NCBI GenBank assembly: GCA_002298545.1
Contig: DBKQ01000059.1
Location: forward strand, 1 to 10,299
Reading direction: 5' to 3'
DNA length: 10,299 nt
From: Prevotella sp. UBA746
GTDB taxonomy: Bacteria; Bacteroidota; Bacteroidia; Bacteroidales; Bacteroidaceae
In this document: positions 1 through 6,082 of the stretch, one piece after another
Position numbering within the stretch: the first letter of the stretch is position 1
How the letters are laid out: every line of letters begins with the position of its first letter
Notes under the pieces: generated by a model
What the model saw: only the letters and a program-made list of their open reading frames with translations
Database searches by the model: none
What the model was told of the DNA's origin: nothing
Translations under genes and position numbers: made by a program

Positions 1-380
1 CTTCACCTCCAGTAGGACCTGCTCTGGGTTCTAAGGGTATTAACATTATGGGATTCTGCAAAGAGTTCAACGCCAGGACCCAGGATAAGGCAGGTAAGAT
101 TCTTCCTGTTGTTATCACTTACTATACTGATAAGTCATATAGCTTTGAGATCAAGACTCCTCCAGCTGCTGTTCAGCTGCTCGAGGCTGCCAAGACTAAG
201 AAGGGTTCTTCTGAGCCTAACCGTAAAAAGGTTGCTTCTGTAACTTGGGATCAAGTTAAGGCTATTGCTGAAGACAAGATGCCTGACCTCAACTGTTTTA
301 CTGTTGAGTCGGCTATGAAACTTGTCGCTGGTACAGCAAGAAGTATGGGTATTACTGTAAAAGGGGACTTCCCTGCGTAA
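1..380 (+). CDS. rplK: Large ribosomal subunit protein L11 (uL11), 5' truncated by window edge
   Basis: L11 binds the GTPase-associated region of 23S rRNA at the base of the L7/L12 stalk and helps factor binding and stringent-response sensing. The reading frame is open from the window edge (first whole codon at base 3) and starts with SPPVGPALG, the conserved proline-bearing N-terminal segment that lies at about residue 21 in E. coli L11, so about 20 residues are missing to the left. The 125 visible residues continue with NIMGFCKEFNART, the interdomain TPPAA segment, and the rRNA-binding C-terminal domain ending in GTARSMGITVKGDFPA. ATG at 48 is internal and is not the start. The gene is followed after 26 bases by rplA, the usual rplK-rplA pair. 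In E. coli the L1-binding autoregulatory site lies before rplK; here that would be outside the window. Confidence 0.98.
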   Translation, partial: SPPVGPALGSKGINIMGFCKEFNARTQDKAGKILPVVITYYTDKSYSFEIKTPPAAVQLLEAAKTKKGSSEPNRKKVASVTWDQVKAIAEDKMPDLNCFTVESAMKLVAGTARSMGITVKGDFPA

Positions 381-406
381 ATAATTTATAACTTCAATTA
401 GAAAAA

Positions 407-1099
407 ATGAGTAAACTGACAAAAAATCAAAAATCAGTAGCTGATAAGATTGAAGCAGGGAAAGCATACTCTTTGAAAGAGGCTTCAGAACTGGTAAAGG
501 AAATTACTACTACTAAGTTCGTGGCTTCTCTTGATATCGATGTGCGTTTGGGTGTTGACCCACGTAAGGCTAACCAGATGGTTCGCGGTGTCGTTACACT
601 GCCTAACGGAACTGGTAAGACTACTCGCGTGCTCTGCATCTGCACACCTGATGCTGAGGCTGCTGCTAAAGAAGCTGGCGCTGATTATGTTGGTCTTGAC
701 GAGTATATCGAGAAGATCAAGGGTGGTTGGACTGACGTTGACGTCATCATCACTATGCCTTCATGCATGGGTAAGCTTGGTCCTTTGGGTCGTGTGCTCG
801 GACCGCGCGGACTTATGCCTAACCCTAAGAGCGGTACTGTAACTATGGATGTTGCTAAGGCTGTTAAGGAAGTTAAGGCTGGTAAGATTGACTTTAAGGT
901 TGACAAGGCTGGTATCGTTCATACTTCTATCGGTAAGGTGTCTTTCACCGCTGAGCAGATCTATGAGAACGCTAAAGAGTTCATTGCTACTATTATCAAG
1001 TTGAAACCGTCTGCTGCTAAGGGTACATATATCAAGAGTATCTATCTTTCTAGTACGATGAGTAAGGGTATCAAGATTGATCCTAAATCAGTTGAATAA
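407..1099 (+). CDS. rplA: Large ribosomal subunit protein L1 (uL1)
   Basis: L1 forms the mobile stalk next to the E site and helps release deacylated tRNA; in many bacteria it also represses translation of its own mRNA. The 230-residue length is normal for the family. The N-terminal part carries IDVRLGVDPRKANQMVRG, and residues 117-146 hold the L1 signature (MPSCMGKLGPLGRVLG, then PRGLMPNPKSGTVT). The C-terminal part IYLSSTMSKGIKID is also typical. The start is fixed by an in-frame TAA at 389-391, only six codons upstream, with no other start between. There is no Shine-Dalgarno sequence; a short A run (402-407) directly precedes the start. It sits 26 bases after rplK and 18 before rplJ, so it is almost certainly cotranscribed with both. 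Confidence 0.98.
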   Translation: MSKLTKNQKSVADKIEAGKAYSLKEASELVKEITTTKFVASLDIDVRLGVDPRKANQMVRGVVTLPNGTGKTTRVLCICTPDAEAAAKEAGADYVGLDEYIEKIKGGWTDVDVIITMPSCMGKLGPLGRVLGPRGLMPNPKSGTVTMDVAKAVKEVKAGKIDFKVDKAGIVHTSIGKVSFTAEQIYENAKEFIATIIKLKPSAAKGTYIKSIYLSSTMSKGIKIDPKSVE

Positions 1100-1117
1100 C
1101 TCTAAAAGTTTTGTAAA

Positions 1118-1636
1118 ATGAAAAAGGAAGTAAAAGATACTATAATTGTTGAACTTGGCGAGAAACTCAAAGAGTTCGCTCACTTCTACTTGGTTGACGT
1201 TCACGGACTGAACGCAAGCCAGACAAGCGACTTGCGCCGCAAGTGCTTCAAGAGTGAGATTCAGATGGTTGTTGTGAAGAATAAACTGCTTCACAAGGCT
1301 TTCGAGGCTTCTGACATCGATTTCGAGCCTCTCTATGGCTGCTTGAAAGGTAGCACTGCTGTGTTGTTCTGCAACACTGCTAATGTTCCTGCTAAGTTGC
1401 TGAAGAGCTACAAAAAAGAGGGCGTTCCTTCGCTCAAGGGTGCTTACGCTGAAGAGGGTCTCTTCGTTGGCGCTGACAAACTTGAGGAATTGGCTGCTCT
1501 CAAGAGCAAGAACGAGGTTATCGCAGATATCGTGGCTTTGCTGCAGTCTCCTGCAAAGAACGTCGTTTCAGCTCTCCAGTCAGGCGCAAACACTATTCAC
1601 GGTGTGCTTAAGACTTTAGGCGAGCGTCCTGAGTAA
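1118..1636 (+). CDS. rplJ: Large ribosomal subunit protein L10 (uL10)
   Basis: L10 is the scaffold of the ribosomal stalk: its N-terminal domain binds 23S rRNA beside L11 and its C-terminal helix carries the L7/L12 dimers. The 172-residue product has the expected N-terminal domain, including FAHFYLVDVHGLNASQTSDLRR and the RNA-binding stretch MVVVKNKLLHKAFE, and a C-terminal helical part (SPAKNVVSALQSGANTIHGV). The number of L7/L12 dimers it holds cannot be read from the sequence by eye. An in-frame TAA at 1103-1105 fixes the start. The gap to rplA is only 18 bases, too small for the long structured L10 leader that precedes rplJ in E. coli and Bacillus, so any such feedback control must act elsewhere. 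rplL follows after 54 bases. Confidence 0.97.
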   Translation: MKKEVKDTIIVELGEKLKEFAHFYLVDVHGLNASQTSDLRRKCFKSEIQMVVVKNKLLHKAFEASDIDFEPLYGCLKGSTAVLFCNTANVPAKLLKSYKKEGVPSLKGAYAEEGLFVGADKLEELAALKSKNEVIADIVALLQSPAKNVVSALQSGANTIHGVLKTLGERPE

Positions 1637-1690
1637 ATCTTATTAAAGTCAATAACATTAACATTAAAAAAACATTAAAATTAGAATAAA
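1637..1690 (+). promoter_or_regulatory. A-rich, repeat-bearing translation initiation region of rplL
   Basis: The 54 bases between rplJ and rplL are almost free of G and C and contain AACATTA three times (1654-1660, 1660-1666, 1671-1677), then TTAGAATAAA just before the ATG. I see no Shine-Dalgarno sequence and no stable hairpin. Bacteroidota are known to initiate with little use of Shine-Dalgarno pairing and to favour A-rich, unstructured upstream sequence. L7/L12 is needed in several copies per ribosome, so a strong, open initiation region here makes sense; that role is inferred. Confidence 0.45.
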
Positions 1691-2068
1691 ATGGCAGATA
1701 TCAAAGCTATTGCTGAAGAATTGGTAAATTTGACAGTTAAAGAAGTAAACGAGTTGGCAACAGTCCTCAAGGACGAGTATGGAATTGAGCCTGCTGCAGC
1801 AGCTGTTGCTGTTGCTGCTGGCCCGGCTGCCGGTGCAGCTGCTGAGGCTGAGGAGAAGGATTCTTTCGATGTAGTCCTCGCTGAGGTTGGTGGCGCTAAG
1901 CTGCAGGTTGTTAAGGCTGTTAAGGAGGCTTGCGGTCTTGGTCTGAAAGAGGCTAAGGAACTCGTAGACGGTGCTCCTTCTACTCTGAAAGAGGGTATGG
2001 CTAAGGCTGAGGCTGAGAACCTGAAGAAGGCTATCGAAGAGGCTGGTGCTAAGGTTGAGCTCAAGTAA
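1691..2068 (+). CDS. rplL: Large ribosomal subunit protein L7/L12 (bL12)
   Basis: L7/L12 is the multicopy stalk protein that recruits EF-Tu, EF-G, IF2 and release factors and stimulates their GTPase activity. The 125-residue product shows the full family layout: a helical N-terminal dimerisation domain (about 1-33) that docks on L10, a flexible hinge rich in Ala, Gly and Pro (about 35-55), and a compact C-terminal factor-binding domain (about 57-125) with VVKAVKEACGLGLKEAKELV and the end LKKAIEEAGAKVELK. An in-frame TAG at 1682-1684, shortly upstream, fixes the start. Codon use is strongly biased to GCT, GGT and AAG, as expected for a very highly expressed gene. One cysteine lies in the C-terminal domain, where E. 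coli has threonine (KEACGLGL against RGATGLGL). Confidence 0.98.
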   Translation: MADIKAIAEELVNLTVKEVNELATVLKDEYGIEPAAAAVAVAAGPAAGAAAEAEEKDSFDVVLAEVGGAKLQVVKAVKEACGLGLKEAKELVDGAPSTLKEGMAKAEAENLKKAIEEAGAKVELK

Positions 2069-2088
2069 TTGAGTCTTTAAAAATATTT

Positions 2089-2128
2089 AAGGTTAAGGTT
2101 CTTCCAATAGAAGAGTCTTAACCTTTTT
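2089..2128 (+). terminator. Hairpin with U run between rplL and rpoB: candidate attenuator or RNA processing site
   Basis: The arm AAGGTTAAG (2089-2097) is exactly complementary to CTTAACCTT (2117-2125). Pairing continues through two G-U wobbles (2098-2099 with 2115-2116) and then TCTTC (2100-2104) with GAAGA (2110-2114), leaving the five-base loop CAATA. That is a 16-pair stem. It is followed by T to 2128 and then a T-rich stretch (GTGTCTTTATATTT). The shape is that of an intrinsic terminator, but rpoB must be transcribed through or past it, so partial termination or processing is more likely than a full stop. In E. coli a partial terminator and an RNase III site lie at this same place between rplL and rpoB; that parallel is established knowledge, and its use here is inferred. 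The stem is AU-rich, so strength is uncertain. Confidence 0.65.
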
Positions 2129-2142
2129 GTGTCTTTATATTT

Positions 2143-2233
2143 CTGCTGCTTGCCACCACAGCGGATTTTATCTCTGTAAGGGGATGATGATTTCTATTCA
2201 CGGTGGTTTTTTAATTGGTAACAAACATCTGTA
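2143..2233 (+). promoter_or_regulatory. Candidate structured 5' leader of rpoB
   Basis: The rest of the rplL-rpoB gap is more GC-rich and more structured than the other gaps in this operon. CTGCTG (2143-2148) can pair with CAGCGG (2159-2164, one wobble), exposing a loop that contains CCACC (2153-2157). This is complementary to GGTGG (2202-2206), which is directly followed by six T (2207-2212). A purine stretch AAGGGG (2178-2183) precedes two tandem ATG codons (2184 and 2187) that open a 16-codon frame ending in TAA at 2232-2234, overlapping the rpoB ATG by one base. No convincing Bacteroidota promoter (TTTG plus TAnnTTTG at proper spacing) is seen. Function is unknown; leader, second attenuator or chance pairing are all possible. 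Confidence 0.3.
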
Positions 2234-5200
2234 ATGGCTTCTAAAATCGTTGATAATAGAGTAAACTTTGCCAGCATCAAAAATCCGATGCCTTATCCGG
2301 ATTTCCTTGATGTGCAGCTTAAGTCTTTCAGAGACTTCCTGCAGTTAGACACTCCGCCTGAGGAACGTAAGAACGACGGTTTGTATAAGGTGTTCTCAGA
2401 GAACTTCCCTATCACCGACACTCGAAATAATTTCGTTCTTGAGTTCCTGGATTACTATATCGACCCGCCTCGCTACTCGATTGACGAGTGTCTTGAGCGT
2501 GGACTTACTTATAGTGTGCCTTTGAAGGCTAAAATGAAATTATACTGTACGGATCCTGAACATGAGGACTTCGGAACTTTTATCCAGGATGTCTTCCTGG
2601 GTACTATTCCGTATATGACGGCTAACGGCACTTTCGTAATTAATGGTGCTGAACGCGTAGTCGTTTCTCAGTTGCACCGTTCTCCTGGAGTTTTCTTCGC
2701 TCAGGGTATTCATGCTAACGGTACGGCGCTATACTCTGCTCGTATCATTCCATTCAAGGGATCTTGGATTGAGTTTGCTACGGATATCAACAACGTGATG
2801 TACGCTTATATCGACCGTAAGAAGAAATTACCGGTTACTACTCTTTTGCGTGCCATCGGTTTTGAGTCGGACAAGGATATTCTCCAGATCTTCGACCTTG
2901 CTGAAGAGGTTAAGGTTAACAAGAAGAATATGAAGGAGGCTATCGGCAGAACGCTTGCCGCTCGTGTGCTGAAAAGCTGGAATGAGGACTTCGTTGACGA
3001 GGATACGGGCGAGGTCGTTTCTATCGAGCGTAATGAGGTGATTATGGACCGCGAGACGGTTATCACTAAGGAGAATATTGAGGATATCATCGACAGCGGA
3101 TGTTCTACTATCTTGCTTCATAAGGATGCTGAGACTGCTAATAAGTATTCTATCATCTTCAATACTCTACAGAAGGACCCTAGTAACTCTGAAAAGGAGG
3201 CTGTGCTTTATATTTATCATCAGTTGCGTAATGCTGATCCTGCTGATGATGCCAGTGCAAGGGAGGTTATACAGAACCTATTCTTCTCTGACAAGCGTTA
3301 TGACTTGGGCGATGTGGGTCGTTACCGTATTAACAAGAAATTGGGTCTTGATACTGACATGGATGTTCGTATCTTGACTAAAGAAGATATTATCGAGATT
3401 ATTAAATATCTCATTCAGCTCGTTAACTCTAATGCTACGGTGGACGATATCGACCACTTGAGCAACCGTCGTGTTCGTACCGTAGGTGAGCAGCTGAGCA
3501 ATCAGTTCTCTATCGGTTTGGCTCGTATGAGCCGTACTATTCGCGAGCGTATGAATGTGCGCGACAATGAGGTGTTTACTCCGACTGATTTGATTAATAC
3601 TAAGACTATTTCAAGTGTTATCAACTCTTTCTTCGGTACTAACCCGCTGTCGCAGTTCATGGACCAGACTAACCCGCTTGCTGAGGTTACCCACAAGCGT
3701 CGTCTCTCTGCACTCGGACCTGGCGGTCTTTCAAGAGAGCGTGCCGGATTTGAGGTTCGTGACGTTCACTATACTCACTATGGTCGTCTTTGTCCTATTG
3801 AGAGTCCTGAAGGTCCTAACATCGGACTTATCTCTTCTCTATGTGTGTATGCTAAGATCAATGAACTCGGATTTATCGAGACTCCGTACCGTAAGGTTAA
3901 GGACGGCGTCGTTGACCTGAAAAATGAGGATGTCGTTTATCTTACGGCTGAAGAGGAGGAAGACCATGTTATCGGTCAGGGTAATGCTCCGCTGAATGAT
4001 GACGGTACGTTTATTCGTGATGTCGTTAAGTGTCGTCAGGATGCTGATTTCCCTGTTGTACCGCCTGCTCAGGTTGACCTTATGGATGTGTCGCCACAGC
4101 AGATTGCTTCTATTGCAGCTGGTCTTATACCGTTCTTGGAACATGATGATGCTCACCGTGCTTTGATGGGATCTAACATGATGCGCCAGGCTGTTCCGTT
4201 GCTTCATAACGAGGCTCCTATCGTGGGTACTGGTATTGAGAAGCAGGTTTGTGTGGATTCGCGTACAATGATTACCGCCGAGGGAGAGGGTGTCATCGAA
4301 TATGTTGACGCTACTACTATACGTATCCTCTATGACAGAACTGAGGATGAGGAATTTGTAAGCTTTGAGCCGGCGCTTAAAGAATATCGCATTCCGAAAT
4401 TCCGCCGTACTAACCAGAATATGACTATCGACCTCCGTCCTATTTGCAATAAGGGACAGAGAGTGAAGAAGGGTGATATCCTGACTGAAGGTTATGCTAC
4501 AGAGGATGGAGAATTGGCTCTTGGACGTAACCTCCTCGTTGCTTATATGCCGTGGAAGGGTTACAACTATGAGGACGCTATCGTTCTTAATGAGCGCGTG
4601 GTTCGTGATGACGTGCTTACTTCTGTTCATGTTGATGAGTTCTCTCTCGATGTGCGTGAAACAAAGCGCGGTACTGAGGAATTTACTAATGATATTCCTA
4701 ATGTCAGCGAGGAGGCAACAAAGGATCTCGACGACAATGGTATTATTCGTGTCGGAGCTCGCGTTGAACCAGGCGACATCCTTATAGGTAAGATTTCGCC
4801 TAAGGGTGAAAGCGATCCTTCGCCTGAGGAAAAACTGTTGCGCGCTATCTTTGGTGACAAGGCTGGTGACGTTAAGGATTCTTCTTTGAAGGCTAACCCG
4901 TCGTTGAGTGGTGTCGTTATTGACAAGAAGCTGTTCTCTCGTGCTATTAAGACTCGTGCTTCTAAACAAAAGGACAAGGCTATCTTGGCAAAAATTGACG
5001 AGGAGTTTGAAGCTAAGGTTGATGACCTGAAAGATATTCTCGTTGACAAGTTGCTCACTCTTACTGAGGATAAGGTTTCTCAGGGTATTAAGGATTACTC
5101 TGGTGCTGAAATTATTACTAAGGGTACTAAGTTTACTACTACTCAGCTCAAGAACCTTGATTATGAGGGAATCCAGACGAACAACTGGACTGATGACGAG

Positions 5201-6046
5201 CATGCTAATAGCTTGATTTCTAAGTTGATTACCAACTTCCTGAAAAAGGCAAAACTACTTGATGCTGAGAATAAACGCCGTAAGTTTGCTATAACTATCG
5301 GTGATGAGCTGCCATCTGGCATTCTGCAAATGGCTAAGGTCTATATCGCCAAGAAACGTAAGATTGGCGTTGGTGATAAGCTTGCCGGTCGTCACGGTAA
5401 TAAGGGTATCGTTTCTAAGATCGTTCGACAGGAGGATATGCCGTTCTTGCCAGACGGACGCCCGGTTGACTTGGTTTTGAATCCGTTGGGTGTGCCTTCT
5501 CGAATGAACCTCGGACAGATTTTCGAGGCTATCCTCGGTGCTGCCGGAAAACGTCTTGGTGTTAAGTTTGCTACTCCTATCTTTGATGGTGCTAAGCTTG
5601 AAGACTTGAAGGAGTGGACGGACAAGGCAGGACTGCCGAACCTTGGTTCTATGCATTTGTATGACGGTGAGACGGGAGAGATGTTTGACCAGCCGGCAAC
5701 TGTTGGTATAACATACTTCTTGAAACTCGGTCACATGGTTGAGGATAAGATGCACGCTCGTTCTATCGGTCCGTACTCGCTCATTACTCAGCAGCCTCTT
5801 GGAGGTAAGGCTCAGTTTGGTGGACAGCGTTTCGGAGAGATGGAGGTTTGGGCTCTTGAGGCTTTCGGTGCAAGTCATGTGCTTCAGGAGATTCTTACAA
5901 TCAAGTCGGATGATGTCGTAGGACGTTCTAAGGCTTATGAGGCTATTGTCAAGGGTGAGCCAATGCCTACACCGGGTATACCGGAATCTCTTAACGTGTT
6001 GCTGCATGAGCTTCGCGGTCTGGGACTTAGCATTAAGCTTGACTAA
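2234..6046 (+). CDS. rpoB: DNA-directed RNA polymerase subunit beta
   Basis: Beta forms one pincer of RNA polymerase and about half of the active-site cleft, and holds the rifamycin pocket. The 1270-residue length fits Bacteroidales. An in-frame TAA at 2219-2221 fixes the start. Visible in order: N-terminal protrusion and lobe (NNFVLEFLDYYIDPPRY, NGAERVVVSQLHRSPGVFF); the rifampicin-resistance region at about 468-495 with D477, H487 and S492 equivalent to E. coli D516, H526 and S531, all in the sensitive state; GSNMMRQAVPLL at 646; E780-D781 in GYNYEDA; flap-tip helix EKLLRAIFG (866-874); a charged, helical insertion at about 902-1016, placed like the second large insertion of E. coli beta; K1049 and K1057 of GDKLAGRHGNKG, the conserved active-site lysines; and a C-terminal clamp part ending in ESLNVLLHELRGLGLSIKLD. 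rpoC follows after 36 bases. Residue 524 is Ser where Thr is usual (IESPEGPNIG). Confidence 0.99.
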   Translation: MASKIVDNRVNFASIKNPMPYPDFLDVQLKSFRDFLQLDTPPEERKNDGLYKVFSENFPITDTRNNFVLEFLDYYIDPPRYSIDECLERGLTYSVPLKAKMKLYCTDPEHEDFGTFIQDVFLGTIPYMTANGTFVINGAERVVVSQLHRSPGVFFAQGIHANGTALYSARIIPFKGSWIEFATDINNVMYAYIDRKKKLPVTTLLRAIGFESDKDILQIFDLAEEVKVNKKNMKEAIGRTLAARVLKSWNEDFVDEDTGEVVSIERNEVIMDRETVITKENIEDIIDSGCSTILLHKDAETANKYSIIFNTLQKDPSNSEKEAVLYIYHQLRNADPADDASAREVIQNLFFSDKRYDLGDVGRYRINKKLGLDTDMDVRILTKEDIIEIIKYLIQLVNSNATVDDIDHLSNRRVRTVGEQLSNQFSIGLARMSRTIRERMNVRDNEVFTPTDLINTKTISSVINSFFGTNPLSQFMDQTNPLAEVTHKRRLSALGPGGLSRERAGFEVRDVHYTHYGRLCPIESPEGPNIGLISSLCVYAKINELGFIETPYRKVKDGVVDLKNEDVVYLTAEEEEDHVIGQGNAPLNDDGTFIRDVVKCRQDADFPVVPPAQVDLMDVSPQQIASIAAGLIPFLEHDDAHRALMGSNMMRQAVPLLHNEAPIVGTGIEKQVCVDSRTMITAEGEGVIEYVDATTIRILYDRTEDEEFVSFEPALKEYRIPKFRRTNQNMTIDLRPICNKGQRVKKGDILTEGYATEDGELALGRNLLVAYMPWKGYNYEDAIVLNERVVRDDVLTSVHVDEFSLDVRETKRGTEEFTNDIPNVSEEATKDLDDNGIIRVGARVEPGDILIGKISPKGESDPSPEEKLLRAIFGDKAGDVKDSSLKANPSLSGVVIDKKLFSRAIKTRASKQKDKAILAKIDEEFEAKVDDLKDILVDKLLTLTEDKVSQGIKDYSGAEIITKGTKFTTTQLKNLDYEGIQTNNWTDDEHANSLISKLITNFLKKAKLLDAENKRRKFAITIGDELPSGILQMAKVYIAKKRKIGVGDKLAGRHGNKGIVSKIVRQEDMPFLPDGRPVDLVLNPLGVPSRMNLGQIFEAILGAAGKRLGVKFATPIFDGAKLEDLKEWTDKAGLPNLGSMHLYDGETGEMFDQPATVGITYFLKLGHMVEDKMHARSIGPYSLITQQPLGGKAQFGGQRFGEMEVWALEAFGASHVLQEILTIKSDDVVGRSKAYEAIVKGEPMPTPGIPESLNVLLHELRGLGLSIKLD

Positions 6047-6082
6047 AAGACAACTCTTTACAAATATTTATATACAAGAATT

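Noticed and set aside
48..50. ATG at 48 as the start of a short rplK
   Set aside because: The frame is open to the window edge and already encodes conserved L11 residues (PPVGPALG) upstream, so this Met is internal.
2075..2092. Small AU-rich hairpin overlapping the left arm of the larger stem, as a possible antiterminator
   Set aside because: Seven pairs, mostly A-U with one G-U, and it covers only four bases of the competing arm, so it is too weak to claim.
2126..2143. Possible Bacteroidota promoter (TTTG at 2126 and TATATTTC at 2136) before rpoB
   Set aside because: TATATTTC matches TAnnTTTG at all but the last base, but the two boxes are only six bases apart instead of about 20, and the region is the tail of the hairpin.
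3839..5203. 454-codon open frame on the minus strand inside rpoB
   Set aside because: It is antisense to conserved rpoB coding sequence, its translation is rich in Ser, Thr, Leu and Asn with no recognisable domain, and it follows from the biased codon use of rpoB leaving few reverse-strand stops.
5255..6007. 250-codon open frame on the minus strand inside rpoB
   Set aside because: Same cause: a shadow of a highly conserved, codon-biased gene, with no family motif or separate initiation signal.
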